From Accumulibacter sp964420975 (GTDB lineage Bacteria; Pseudomonadota; Gammaproteobacteria; Burkholderiales; Rhodocyclaceae), in the NCBI GenBank assembly GCA_964420975.1, contig CAYQVH010000003.1, positions 183,293 through 247,292 on the forward strand: a stretch of 64,000 nucleotides of DNA. Direction: 5' to 3'. The position numbers and the translations under genes are program-made. The number at the start of each line of letters is the position of its first letter. Position 1 is the stretch's first letter. Under the pieces are notes generated by a model. The model was given only the letters and a program-made list of their open reading frames with translations. It was not told the origin of the DNA and did no database searches. Shown piece after piece: positions 18,210 through 27,892 of the stretch.

Positions 18210-19760
18210 ATGGATCAAAGCAAGATGGACAACAAGACTCCGTTCGATATTGCGCGCGAAGCGATCAAGCAGTTGAGCGCGCGCAAGCTGCCGCCAACGC
18301 CGGCCAACTATCAGGCGTGCTACAACGAAATTGCCCGCCTGCCGAATGTCGCCGGTTTTCCCGAGGCCCCGCTACGGCTGATCGCGGCCAAGTTGCCGGT
18401 GAAGACGGCCCATCAACGGGAAGGTCTGACGCAACTCGAGGCCGCGATCGGCAAGCGCAGTTGGCAGTGCGTACAGCAGGCGCTGACGTCGCTGGTTTCG
18501 GGCGAACCCGAAAACCCTGACAACGGCGAGACCGAGACCGCCGACACAGCAGATTCGCAACCTTCGCCAGAGACCAACGCGTCGCTCGCCGCTCTCCTTC
18601 GTCTCATGCAGGAGGTCTTGCCGGTGCTCGGCAACCAGGACGCCCGTTTGTCGAGGTTGCTGAACGAACTGCAAGAGGCGCTGACGAGCCGATCGGCCGA
18701 ACATCAGGATGTCGCCGCCCTGCTAACCACGGTTGGTCAGCGGATGACGCTGGCCGTCGAAGAAGAGAGCGAAATCCGGCAGACGCTGCTCCGCCTGCTC
18801 CAACTGATCATTCAAAACGTCGGCGAACTCAGTCTCGACGGACAATGCCTTCAGGGGCAGATCGACGCGCTGGTGCGTGCGGTGGCGCCGCCGCTCAGCC
18901 TGCGCCGTCTGGACGAGGTCGAACGCCGCCTGCGCGACGTCCTCGCTCGCCAACACGCGGCAAAGGAACGCGCGCTGGAAGCGCAGGAGGCGATGCGCCA
19001 GATGCTCGCCGGCTTCATCGACCAGCTGGCCATGATGAATCAGACCAGCTCGGCGTTTCAGCTCCGTCTCGAACAGAGTGCGCGCGAACTCGCCGAAGCG
19101 AAAACGATCGAGGACCTGGCGCCGCTCTTACAGCAGGTGATCGACGCTACCCGCACGATGGCCGATGACACGGGTTTCGCGCGCGAACAGATCGAGTCGT
19201 TGCAGACCCGGGCGCTGGCGACGGAAGCCGAACTGGCCAGGCTGCATGAGGAACTTCAACACGCGAGCGCTTCGGCTCGTCACGATCCGATGACCGACAC
19301 GCTCAACCGGCGAGGCCTCGACGAAGCGCTGGCGCGCGAGATCGCCAGCGTACGGCGCAAGACCGCGCCACTGGCGCTGGCGCTCCTCGATGTCGACAAC
19401 TTCAAGAAGCTCAACGACCGTCTCGGGCACGCCATCGGCGACGACGCGCTGCTCCACCTGGTGCAGGTGGTGCGCCAGAACTTGCGCCCGATCGACACGC
19501 TGGCGCGTTACGGCGGTGAAGAGTTCGTGATACTGATGCCGGACACCACCCAGGCCGAAGGCATCGAAGCGATGAAGCGACTGCAACGCGAGCTGACACG
19601 TAACTTTTTCCTTGGCGGCAACGAGCGCATCCTGATCACCTTTAGCGCCGGGGTTGCCCAGTTGACGCCCGAAGACACCGGCGAGGACGCGATCGGGCGC
19701 GCCGATCAGGCGATGTATCTGGCGAAACGCGCCGGGAAAAACCGTGTCATGGCCGGCTGA
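18210..19760 (+). CDS. Cytoplasmic diguanylate cyclase (GGDEF)
   Basis: 516 residues without membrane segments. The N-terminal DIAREAIKQLSARKLPPTP pattern is shared by a family of GGDEF proteins with a helical sensory region. A long helical/coiled-coil section (about 130-350) follows, then a GGDEF domain with RYGGEEFVILMP as active site and an RPID I-site five residues before it. c-di-GMP synthesis with product inhibition is expected. Probably monocistronic; it converges with the desuccinylase-like gene. Confidence 0.88.
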   Translation: MDQSKMDNKTPFDIAREAIKQLSARKLPPTPANYQACYNEIARLPNVAGFPEAPLRLIAAKLPVKTAHQREGLTQLEAAIGKRSWQCVQQALTSLVSGEPENPDNGETETADTADSQPSPETNASLAALLRLMQEVLPVLGNQDARLSRLLNELQEALTSRSAEHQDVAALLTTVGQRMTLAVEEESEIRQTLLRLLQLIIQNVGELSLDGQCLQGQIDALVRAVAPPLSLRRLDEVERRLRDVLARQHAAKERALEAQEAMRQMLAGFIDQLAMMNQTSSAFQLRLEQSARELAEAKTIEDLAPLLQQVIDATRTMADDTGFAREQIESLQTRALATEAELARLHEELQHASASARHDPMTDTLNRRGLDEALAREIASVRRKTAPLALALLDVDNFKKLNDRLGHAIGDDALLHLVQVVRQNLRPIDTLARYGGEEFVILMPDTTQAEGIEAMKRLQRELTRNFFLGGNERILITFSAGVAQLTPEDTGEDAIGRADQAMYLAKRAGKNRVMAG

Positions 19761-19813
19761 CGCGCCACGGTGGCCCGACTGTCAGGCCGCTGCTTGTCAA
19801 CAAGACCCTCGAT

Positions 19814-20884
19814 TCATTCCCGGATCTGGTCGCAGACCGCTCTTGCCGGTCGCTCGCGGCGGGGAAGTGCCAAACGCTCCATCAGGTAGCACAAACAGTC
19901 CTGACGTACGGCGCGCTCGTCGAGGGTGAGCATCGCCGGAGTCGACCCGCGTCGCAGACGGATCGTCCCGTCACGGCAGTCAAAGAATTCGGTCGCCAGG
20001 TTACGCCCCCGCTCGTCGAGTACCTCGAGCGGATACGCGACGCGTGTGCGACCGAATACGGTTCCGGGCTCGAGCGCACGGAAGTTCATGTGGTCGAGTT
20101 GTGGTTCAAAGTTGACGTCGGCACCGTCGTCGCCAAAGGCAAACGAAACGTCTTCCGCAACCCGCACGCTGGCAAGCGTGTGGTAAAGGTCGATGTCCTG
20201 TTCACGCACCTCATGTTCCGGAAAGCTCGCGAGATGCAGACAAGCCTCGATGAACGTCGCCGCATGCGTTTCGTTCCCGCGATTGCCCGGTTTGCCGCAC
20301 TCGACCGTGAGTGCCGGACACAAGGGAGAGAACGCCGTCGTCTGCGTTCCGGGAAGGCCGCGAAACCAGACAACGGTCCGTGAAAACAGCTGCGCGAGAT
20401 ACAGAACGTCGCGATCGAGTCGGTTGACCACGCCGTAGTGTGGATTGATTCCGGTGTTGTTATGAATGTCGATGCTGGCAAACAGCTCGCGCTCGCGCAT
20501 GCGGCGATACACCTCTGCCATCGCCGCATGCTCGGGGGACTCCTGGTCGCGGACGGCTCCCGGCCAGATACGATTGAAGTCCGGCTGCTGGTCGAGCCGG
20601 CGCTGTCCAACACTCGCAGCCGCCACGTTGCCGATCAGAATCGACAAGGCTCGCGGCAGCGTGCGCCGTTCGTGGCAGCGCAACACTTGCTGCAGCGCCA
20701 CCAACCCAGAGTCTTCGTTGCCGTGCAGGAGAACGGAGACGAACAAGGGCCGCGCACGCCTTCCTGATAGATGGATCAGCGTCGGGCCAGGCAGCAGCCG
20801 GTGCAGTTCGCGGGCCGTGGTGTTGAGGAAACCGGCAGGAAGCGTCTCAAGAACGTTCAACATGAGTCGGATCAGAGGGGCCAC
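19814..20884 (-). CDS. Succinylglutamate desuccinylase/aspartoacylase-family metallohydrolase
   Basis: 356 residues, M14-like zinc hydrolase. Zinc ligands are visible in LLHGNEDSG (His, Glu) and DIHNNTG (His), and ALTVECGKPGN is the family's substrate-binding/Glu region. Relatives remove an acyl group from an N-acyl amino acid or act as carboxypeptidases; the substrate here is not known. The start is a GTG at 20884 that overlaps the stop of the GCS2-like gene (an ATG at 20863 is an alternative), so the pair is translationally coupled. The partner makes a gamma-glutamyl/carboxylate-amine bond, which suggests paired synthesis and hydrolysis of a small peptide-like compound (inference). Confidence 0.82.
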   Translation of the reverse strand: MAPLIRLMLNVLETLPAGFLNTTARELHRLLPGPTLIHLSGRRARPLFVSVLLHGNEDSGLVALQQVLRCHERRTLPRALSILIGNVAAASVGQRRLDQQPDFNRIWPGAVRDQESPEHAAMAEVYRRMRERELFASIDIHNNTGINPHYGVVNRLDRDVLYLAQLFSRTVVWFRGLPGTQTTAFSPLCPALTVECGKPGNRGNETHAATFIEACLHLASFPEHEVREQDIDLYHTLASVRVAEDVSFAFGDDGADVNFEPQLDHMNFRALEPGTVFGRTRVAYPLEVLDERGRNLATEFFDCRDGTIRLRRGSTPAMLTLDERAVRQDCLCYLMERLALPRRERPARAVCDQIRE

Positions 20885-22293
20885 TCATGGACCGGCAGCA
20901 TCCGGCGCTGGTGCGCGAGATAGTCTGCCGTCAGGCGGACAAAGTCGTGATATTTCGCATAGTGCGCAAGCTGCCACGCGGCCCCATTTTGTCGGCTCTC
21001 GAGGCGTCCAGCGATCACCGCCAGATAACGCGTGCGGTCGCCAGCGTCGACCGCCAGCTGCGCCAACCCTTCGGCGACCGCCGGCAGCAGTTGGCGCTGC
21101 AGGACTTCACCAGCCGTCGTTTGTTCGCCGTCAAACCAGACGAGAGGCGCTTCGAGACCGTGGCGGGCAGCCTGATAGAAGTTGCGGCGGGCCATCGCAA
21201 ACGGCAGCCTTTTCTCGACAGCGATCGGCTGTCGACTGAGAAAATGGACCGCTCCGTAATAGAAAGCCGCGTTGGCGATCATGTCGACAAGGCTTGGCCC
21301 AGCCGGCATCACCCGATGTTCGACCCGAAAATGCGGCACACCGACGGCGTTGAATCCGATCAGCAGCCGGTTCCAGCGCCAGATGGTACCGTTGTGCAGG
21401 CGAACATGGGCGTAGGCTGGCAGTGGTGCGCGGACCGAAAAGGGTAGAAGAACCGCGTAGGCGAGCAGGTTTTCGGCGAAGAACGCAGTTGGGTCAGGCC
21501 CCAGATAGTCGGAGCCAAAAGTAACGCGCGGAGACTCCGGATGCCCCTGATCGTTGCAATCGACCGCCTGTTCAAACAGCGGGATGCGCGTTTCGTGCCA
21601 CAGGGCGTGCTCGAAGAGGAACGGCGAGTTGGCAGTCAGCGCGACGAGAGGCGCGGCAAGCACCAGCGACGCGTTGTAGATGCGCGCTATTTCGCTCGCC
21701 GGCGCCTGCAGGTGCACCTGGAAAGACGTCGTCGCCGCTTCGAGCATTACGTCGGCATGGGTGGCGCACAATCGATCGAGGCCAACGATGTCGAGCGTCA
21801 GCGGCCGGCCGCCGCGGAGCAAAAGAATCTGCTCGTTGAGAGCGGAGTAGCGCCGGTAGGGCGACATGCTGGTGAGCGAGAGATCGTTCTCGCGCAACGT
21901 TGGCAAGGTGCCGATGGCAATCAGTGCCGAATGGTCAGCGCGAGCGACGTGCAAACACCGTTCCCAGGTCGCCGCCAGCTCCGCCTCGAGCAGCGACAGT
22001 GCGCGGTCGCCTAGCCGCTGCGGCGTGCCGTTGATCTCGACGTTGAAACGCGACAACTCGGGTACGACCAGCGGGCTAGCGAGACGCGCCAAAAAAGACA
22101 CGTTGTTGGGTACGGGGCGGCAGTTTTCGTCCACCAGCCACGCCTCGAGTTCGTAACCGGCGACCCGGTCGTCATCGGCGAAGTCGCCCCGGAGGTACGC
22201 GGCACGGGCGTGACGTGTCTCACGCACCAGGCGTCGGCGGAAACGGACGAAGTCGTCCGACGTGAAGTGGTCGCCGCCAATATCCGTACCCAT
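20872..22293 (-). CDS. GCS2-family glutamate-cysteine ligase-like enzyme
   Basis: 473 residues. GYELEAWLVDENCRPVPNN and FNVEINGTPQRLG are the ATP/substrate-binding strands of the GCS2 fold, followed by SMSPYRRYSALNEQI, TSFQVHLQAPA and FRVEHRVMPAGPS. Enzymes of this group ligate a carboxylate to an amine using ATP; true glutathione synthesis is only one option, and the longer form seen here resembles bacterial paralogs of unknown substrate. ATG at 22293 follows GGGGGATGG. It lies 48 bases downstream of the threonine-dehydratase-like gene and overlaps the desuccinylase-like gene. Confidence 0.82.
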   Translation of the reverse strand: MGTDIGGDHFTSDDFVRFRRRLVRETRHARAAYLRGDFADDDRVAGYELEAWLVDENCRPVPNNVSFLARLASPLVVPELSRFNVEINGTPQRLGDRALSLLEAELAATWERCLHVARADHSALIAIGTLPTLRENDLSLTSMSPYRRYSALNEQILLLRGGRPLTLDIVGLDRLCATHADVMLEAATTSFQVHLQAPASEIARIYNASLVLAAPLVALTANSPFLFEHALWHETRIPLFEQAVDCNDQGHPESPRVTFGSDYLGPDPTAFFAENLLAYAVLLPFSVRAPLPAYAHVRLHNGTIWRWNRLLIGFNAVGVPHFRVEHRVMPAGPSLVDMIANAAFYYGAVHFLSRQPIAVEKRLPFAMARRNFYQAARHGLEAPLVWFDGEQTTAGEVLQRQLLPAVAEGLAQLAVDAGDRTRYLAVIAGRLESRQNGAAWQLAHYAKYHDFVRLTADYLAHQRRMLPVHEWPL

Positions 22294-22341
22294 TGGTCAC
22301 CATCCCCCAAACGGCACCCGCCCTGCTGTGAGCAACCAGGC

Positions 22342-23379
22342 TTATGCCGTGCTGTCGCGCCCTTCTCTGTTGGGACGCTCGCCTCCACCAAGTCGTTCCC
22401 CCAACACTTCGGCGAACAGCGGGCAGTCGACGTTACCGCCGGAAAGGACCAGCGCAATCCGCCGACCCGACAGCCTCTCGCGCTCTTGCAGTGCGGCGGC
22501 CAGCGTCGCCGCACCGGCGCCCTCGGCACAATTGTGCGTACACGCAAACAGCAGGCGCATGGCAGCGGCCACTTCACGATCGGTGACTTCGACGATGCGG
22601 TCCACCCCGTGTCGGATGACCGCCAGCGCTTCCGGCTGCGGGGTTCGACACGCCAACCCGTCGGCGAGCCGGGTGCTGACCGGCAAGGAACAGACGTTGC
22701 CGGCGGCAAACGACGCCGCGTAAGCACGGGCGTGAGCCGAAACGACTCCGACGATTTCCGTCCGCAAACCGAGGACATCGCGCGCTGCGACCATGCCGCA
22801 AATCCCCGATCCCATACCGATCGGGACATAGACGCTCGACAACTCGCGCACCCCGCGCAAGAGTTCAAGCGCGTAGCTTGCCACCCCGGCGACCAGCAGG
22901 GAGTGAAATGACGGCACCAAATGCAGGCCGTGTTGCTCGGCCAAGTCGGCGGCGTGTTCGCGTGCCGCTTGAAAGTCGTCACCAAACTCGATGAGTTCCG
23001 CCCCGAGCGCGCGCATCGCGGCGTTCTTTTCCCGGCTGTTGCCGAACGGGACGACGATGCGTGTGCTGAGACCGTGCAAACGGGCCGCCAAGGTGATCGA
23101 CTGTCCGTGATTGCCGCGCGTCGCCGATACCACGCCCGTCAGACGCGAATCGCTGGCCAGCGCAGAAAAATAGACCAGGCCGCCGCGCAACTTGAAAGCG
23201 CCGATCGGCGTGTGATTCTCGTGCTTGAGCCAGACCTCGCTTCCCAGTTCCTGGCACAGCAGCGGCCAACAATACTGCGGCGTTGGCGGCATCGTCGCGT
23301 ACACCGTGCGCGCCGCCGTCTCCAGCTGCTCCAGCGTGTAGGCTAGCGTCCCGACTTCTTCCAGTGCTTTGGCAGACAC
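22342..23379 (-). CDS. Threonine dehydratase-like PLP enzyme
   Basis: Fold-type II PLP enzyme of about 345 residues. The Schiff-base Lys is in IGAFKLRGG, the phosphate loop is IGMGSGICGMV, and SATRGNHGQS and SGGNVD are typical of threonine/serine dehydratases. There is no C-terminal ACT-like domain, so it is a short catabolic-type form rather than biosynthetic IlvA. I favour the GTG at 23379, preceded by GGAGGG; a TTG at 23427 abutting the phosphoesterase stop would add 16 residues. It begins a likely operon with the GCS2-like and desuccinylase-like genes. Confidence 0.82.
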   Translation of the reverse strand: MSAKALEEVGTLAYTLEQLETAARTVYATMPPTPQYCWPLLCQELGSEVWLKHENHTPIGAFKLRGGLVYFSALASDSRLTGVVSATRGNHGQSITLAARLHGLSTRIVVPFGNSREKNAAMRALGAELIEFGDDFQAAREHAADLAEQHGLHLVPSFHSLLVAGVASYALELLRGVRELSSVYVPIGMGSGICGMVAARDVLGLRTEIVGVVSAHARAYAASFAAGNVCSLPVSTRLADGLACRTPQPEALAVIRHGVDRIVEVTDREVAAAMRLLFACTHNCAEGAGAATLAAALQERERLSGRRIALVLSGGNVDCPLFAEVLGERLGGGERPNREGRDSTA

Positions 23380-23427
23380 CCGTCTTCCCTCCGATGACCC
23401 GAATACGCTCGACAAATGCTCTGCCAA

Positions 23428-24198
23428 TCAAAGCGCACGGTAGACATGAACCGCGGCCGGCGCCGACGGGACGTAATGGCTCAACCACCGCTCTCCCGGC
23501 AGCCAGTCATGCAGCAGGTAGCCACCGGGCTCCAGGGTATAGGCCAGCGGCCCGTCCTGAAGCGCTATCTGGTGCGCTGGCGAAGGCGCCGTACGGGCCG
23601 GACGCCCGGCGTACGTGGTGCTGACCACGCGGTGGACATGACCGCAAGTGATCCCCTCCACAGTGTCGTGGCGCGCCAGCCAGGCGGCTAGCTGGCCGTC
23701 GTTCCGACAGCGGATGGTGTCCATGCCGGCGATCCCGATTGCAAACGGCGGATGATGCATGACCAGCAAGGTCGGCCGCCGCTGAGGACAATGGGTCTCG
23801 AGCCAGTCGATTCGCGCGTCGTCCACCTCCCCCCAGGTTTTCCCTGCAACGACGGTGTCGAGCAGGAGTAGCGTTCCCTCGCCGAGGTCGAGTCGCCGAC
23901 AGCAATACGGGTGACCACTCCACGCCTGATCAGGAAAGTGCTCGCGCAGCACCGACCGATGATCATGATTGCCCGGCAGCAAGGCGATTGGGAACGGCAA
24001 CGGCGCCAAGCGGTCGCGTAAGCACTGATACTCACGCGGGTCTCCATCGCTCGCCAGATCGCCCGAGATGAGCAGCAAGTCAGGCACCGGCCCGGATAGA
24101 ACACGCTGCAAAGCGTCATCAAACGCCGCCAGCGTGTCGACAACGCCATACAACGGGCTCTCGCTCAGGTGAAGGTCGGAAAGCTGGACGATCTTCAT
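23428..24198 (-). CDS. Metallophosphoesterase, CpdA-like
   Basis: 256 residues with the full class III phosphodiesterase motif set: QLSDLHL, LISGDLA, LLPGNHDH, LVMHHPP and ITCGHVHR. These bind two metal ions. Length and motifs match 3',5'-cAMP phosphodiesterase CpdA, but cAMP specificity is inferred. ATG at 24198 (preceded by an in-frame GTG). It ends directly at the threonine-dehydratase-like gene and follows the CHASE2 kinase, so it may be the last gene of the regulator operon. Confidence 0.85.
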   Translation of the reverse strand: MKIVQLSDLHLSESPLYGVVDTLAAFDDALQRVLSGPVPDLLLISGDLASDGDPREYQCLRDRLAPLPFPIALLPGNHDHRSVLREHFPDQAWSGHPYCCRRLDLGEGTLLLLDTVVAGKTWGEVDDARIDWLETHCPQRRPTLLVMHHPPFAIGIAGMDTIRCRNDGQLAAWLARHDTVEGITCGHVHRVVSTTYAGRPARTAPSPAHQIALQDGPLAYTLEPGGYLLHDWLPGERWLSHYVPSAPAAVHVYRAL

Positions 24199-24265
24199 CA
24201 CTGCAGCTTATCAAAAATCCGCCGAGCCAGCTGGTCGAGCCGCGAATTGGGCTATCCCACGCCGC

Positions 24266-26212
24266 CTACGCTTTCGCAACCGGCAGGCGTACCCAGAAGC
24301 GGATGCGACCGTCCGCGCAGTCGACGCCCGCTTCGCCGCCGTGCGCCTGCGCGACCGTGCGGACGTAATAGAGACCGAGGCCGGTTCCGCAAGGCGAAGC
24401 CGACGCTTGATCGCCCCGCTCAAAACGGTGAAACAGCCGTTGCCGATCCGCTGCTGGAAGCGCCGGCCCGTCGTTTTCCACCCACAAGCGGACGCTCGAT
24501 TCGCCGTGCCGGTCGAGCCCGACGCTGATCACGGTGTTCGTCGCGGCGTAATGCAGCGCGTTTTCCAGCAGGTTACACAAACTCCGCTGCAGAGACTCGA
24601 AGTCACCGCTTATCCACACGGGATCGTCGGGTAGCAGCTGGCGCAGCGCGATACCTCTCGCCTTTGCCGGAGCGTACAGCTCGTCGGCTGCCTGCTCGAT
24701 AAGCGAGATGAGCTCGATGTCCTGCATTCTCGCTTGCTCCAGCGACTCCGCCCGGGCGAGCCAGACAAAGGCCTGGGCCATGCGCAGGGCTCGCCGCAGT
24801 GGCGGCAGGGCTTGTCGCACCGCTGGCGCGTCGGTCGCCTCGAGCTGACTGATGACGTTTGACAGCGGCGCCCGCAGATCGTGAGAAATGAAGGTCAGGG
24901 CCTCCTTACGTTGTTCCTGCAGGCGCTGCAACGATTGTTGCGCCTGCTGCACGGCGGCGATTCGCTGCTCGAAGCGGAGTTTCCGCAGCCTCTCCGGCGA
25001 CGCCTGTCCCCGTTTCTCATCCGGCAGCGCGCGCTGCAACTGCCGCAGTTCCTGGTCGAGATGACGACCGGCGACTTCCAGCCGCCGCCAACTCCAGATC
25101 GGAAAAGCAAACGCTCCAGCAACGAGAGAACCCGAAGGAGGCAGCCAAATCTGCCAGAACTGCGGCAGCAACGCACAACCAAGCGCCAACGCAAGTAGCC
25201 AAGCCGTGCTCGCCAAGAGACCGGGTAGCGGCATCAAGCGCGGCAGCCAAAGAAGTGGAACAGTCGCCAGCATGGCGGTGATCAGCGCCGACGGAGCGTC
25301 GGCCAGGGTCGTGATCAGCCGTCCGTCGCGTAGGGTCGCGACAATGTTGGCCTGGATCTCGACGCCCGGCATCGCCTGGTGCCGGCCGGAGACCGGCGTC
25401 GGCAGCGCGTCACCGAGGCCTGCCGCCGTCGCGCCAAGTAACACGATTTTTCCGGCGAACGTCTCCGGCTTGATCTTGCCGTCGACCACGTCGGCAAAAG
25501 AAACGCGCTTGACCGTTCCGGGCGGACCGAGGAATGCGATACGCCGTGCCTGTTCGGGTCGCCACGGCTGCGTCGCGACGGGGGCTACTGCCGCCTTGGG
25601 CAGCGCGGCGGCGCTCGCGGGTCCGTCAGCGCGTCCGGCGATGCGCAAGGTCTCGGCGGCGAATAGTGGCCACGCGACGCCCCCCGGGTCTTCCTGCAGG
25701 TCGACCCCACGCGCGATCCCGTCCTCATCAAGGCGAACACTGATACGCCCGATGCCGGCTGCTACCGCACCGAGTTCGGGGATCGGCAACACCTCGCGCC
25801 AGTGTTCCGCGCTCCCCGTTAGCTCGATCACCACCGGCAAGACAACGCGACGGCAAGTCGCAACCGCTTCCGCCATTTCCTGGTCGGAGGAACGCCGTTC
25901 GCTGCGCTCGCTGAAAGCAATGGCGACCGCGACTACCGCCGGCCTGGCGGCGCAGACGGTGCGTAGCAAGCGCGCGTGCTGTTCGCGTGGCCACGGCCAA
26001 CGTCCGAGCTTGGCGAGACTCTCGGCGTCGATGGCAACGATCACGAGGTCGTCCGGCGCAGGCCTCTGCTGGAGAGCTTGTCCGAGATCGAAGAGCAGAT
26101 GATCGACGCGGTGCAGGCAGCCCGTCGCGCTGATCAGGGCGGCGATCAGCGCCAGGAGGGCGGCGGTACCGCCCGATCCTTGCCACCAGCCGCGAAACAG
26201 GGGTTCGCGCAT
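24266..26212 (-). CDS. CHASE2 sensor histidine kinase
   Basis: 648 residues. A first membrane segment near 17-30 is followed by an extracytoplasmic CHASE2 domain (about 35-300: DDLVIVAIDAESLAKLGRWPWPR, GKIVLLGATAAGLGD). Three membrane segments lie at about 305-375, then a coiled region. The HisKA box is FISHDLRAPL with phosphoacceptor His444, and the ATPase domain is complete (NLLENALHYA, GTGLGLYYV). It is encoded 33 bases downstream of the FecR/LysM gene and in line with the OmpR regulator, so it is probably the cognate kinase. Confidence 0.9.
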   Translation of the reverse strand: MREPLFRGWWQGSGGTAALLALIAALISATGCLHRVDHLLFDLGQALQQRPAPDDLVIVAIDAESLAKLGRWPWPREQHARLLRTVCAARPAVVAVAIAFSERSERRSSDQEMAEAVATCRRVVLPVVIELTGSAEHWREVLPIPELGAVAAGIGRISVRLDEDGIARGVDLQEDPGGVAWPLFAAETLRIAGRADGPASAAALPKAAVAPVATQPWRPEQARRIAFLGPPGTVKRVSFADVVDGKIKPETFAGKIVLLGATAAGLGDALPTPVSGRHQAMPGVEIQANIVATLRDGRLITTLADAPSALITAMLATVPLLWLPRLMPLPGLLASTAWLLALALGCALLPQFWQIWLPPSGSLVAGAFAFPIWSWRRLEVAGRHLDQELRQLQRALPDEKRGQASPERLRKLRFEQRIAAVQQAQQSLQRLQEQRKEALTFISHDLRAPLSNVISQLEATDAPAVRQALPPLRRALRMAQAFVWLARAESLEQARMQDIELISLIEQAADELYAPAKARGIALRQLLPDDPVWISGDFESLQRSLCNLLENALHYAATNTVISVGLDRHGESSVRLWVENDGPALPAADRQRLFHRFERGDQASASPCGTGLGLYYVRTVAQAHGGEAGVDCADGRIRFWVRLPVAKA

Positions 26213-26245
26213 CGGCCTAGGCGACCGACAAACGGCCGCCAGCGC

Positions 26246-27892
26246 TCACCAGACCAGCGGCAGCAACAGCAGAAGAAGCCACAGCGGGCTGTAAGGAACG
26301 TCGATCTTCTGCACAACCAGCGGCCCCGGTGTACCGTCGCTGCGATCGCGCAGTCGAACACCGAGAAAGTAGGTACCGCCGTCGGGAGACGGCAGGTCGA
26401 GGGTGCCGTCGTCCGATTGCCCGTTGAAAACGCCCTGGTCAAGCGTCGGAGACGGCGAGAGAAGCACCTCGTAGAACAGGCCCGCGGGCGGCGCGGGGAG
26501 CCGCAGACGGATCGCGGTCAACGTGACCTCGATCGCCGAACGGCCCAGGTCGACCGGTCCCGGCCCCGGTTTGTAGGTAAAACCCGCTGCGATCGCCCAC
26601 GGACCTTGTGCACCGCCGCTGTCGATACTGGCAACTCGCCAGTAAGCCCGGCCAGGAGTCAGATCGTCGAACGCCTGCCATGAAGGTGCGCTAGTTTTCT
26701 CGTCGCAGAGGAGCCGCGTGAACTCCGCATCGCGAGCCACCTGCAAACGATAGCCAGCGCTGCCCTGAACGTCGCTCCAGTCGTACCGCGGTCGCGGATT
26801 GCGGATCGTTCCGTCGTCGCCAGGCGCATTCAACGCCGGCGGAAACGGCCGCGCAAAGACGGTAAAGCGATGGAACGCGTCGTTCCCGTGCAAACCATGA
26901 ACGTCAACCGCCCGCAGCCGCAACCGGTAGTCGCCATTGGGCAGGTCGGCGAACGTCAGGGCGCCGCCGCGTGCCGCCTTGCTGGCGAGAATGCGGTCGA
27001 TCGCGGCTTCGGGAACGACTTCTCCGAACCAACCGTCGGCACCCCGCAGAGACGGGAGAGGAAAACGTAACGGAAGGTGCTCGAAACGCGTCGGCAGGCT
27101 CGTTACGTCCGCGGCCGGCAACAGCGGTACTGGCGGCAGCGGCCGGGCGCCGCTCCGGACGATCGTTCCGCGACCTCGGCCAACGCTGACGCCACCACCC
27201 GCCGCCTGGACATGCACCAAGCCGCGCAGCGTTTCTTCGCCCGTCACCAGGTGGTCGACTCGCAGGCGAAAGAACGTCCCCCTCACCACCGCCTGCGCCG
27301 ACGGGGTCTGCAGGTGTAAACGCTGTTGGTCGCGCCGCGCCGGATTGGCCGACACCTCGCTTTGGCCGTGTCGCAAATACAGCCGGGAATCGCTCTTGAC
27401 TCCCCCGGCGTCAGAACTCAGCGACGCGAAATCGAGCTGGGAATTCGGCGACAGCAGCAAGGTGCTGCCGTCCGCAAGGCGAACGAGCGCGCTCGCTTCG
27501 TCGAGCGTCTGCAGCGTACTTCCCGCGAGCAGACGCTGACCCCGCGTAGCCGGCTGCCACTCGCCACCTCCGTGGCGCCAACGAACAGCGCCGTTGCTGA
27601 CTTCGAGCGTCGCACTGGCGGGAACCCGGCGCAGTAGGGCAACCGGAATGCGAAGCACGGTTCCCGGTCGCAGTCGATACGGATCGTCAACCTGATTGAA
27701 CTCCTGTACCACCTGCCAATGAGCGGATGCGTTGAGGTAACGCTCGGCGAGCGCGATCAGCGTGTCGCCCGGTCGTACCGTGTACCGCCAGACCGACAAG
27801 GCTGGGTCGGAGTCCCGGGGAGCGGCGACTGCCGCCGCGGCGAGCACCAGGCCTAGCAGCAGCCATCCCGCTTTCAGGGAGGCAGACTTCAT
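26246..27892 (-). CDS. LysM-FecR domain exported protein
   Basis: 548 residues. A signal peptide (about 1-23) is followed by a LysM peptidoglycan-binding module (YTVRPGDTLIALAERY..LRPGTVLRIP, about 36-84) and a FecR-type beta domain (about 110-225: GQRLLAGSTLQTLDEASALVRLADGS). Fibronectin-like beta modules (about 330-440) come next, and a hydrophobic C-terminal tail (SPLWLLLLLLPLVW) could anchor it in the inner membrane. The ATG overlaps the response regulator stop (ATGA). Position between regulator and CHASE2 kinase suggests it feeds an envelope signal to the kinase (inference). Confidence 0.88.
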   Translation of the reverse strand: MKSASLKAGWLLLGLVLAAAAVAAPRDSDPALSVWRYTVRPGDTLIALAERYLNASAHWQVVQEFNQVDDPYRLRPGTVLRIPVALLRRVPASATLEVSNGAVRWRHGGGEWQPATRGQRLLAGSTLQTLDEASALVRLADGSTLLLSPNSQLDFASLSSDAGGVKSDSRLYLRHGQSEVSANPARRDQQRLHLQTPSAQAVVRGTFFRLRVDHLVTGEETLRGLVHVQAAGGGVSVGRGRGTIVRSGARPLPPVPLLPAADVTSLPTRFEHLPLRFPLPSLRGADGWFGEVVPEAAIDRILASKAARGGALTFADLPNGDYRLRLRAVDVHGLHGNDAFHRFTVFARPFPPALNAPGDDGTIRNPRPRYDWSDVQGSAGYRLQVARDAEFTRLLCDEKTSAPSWQAFDDLTPGRAYWRVASIDSGGAQGPWAIAAGFTYKPGPGPVDLGRSAIEVTLTAIRLRLPAPPAGLFYEVLLSPSPTLDQGVFNGQSDDGTLDLPSPDGGTYFLGVRLRDRSDGTPGPLVVQKIDVPYSPLWLLLLLLPLVW

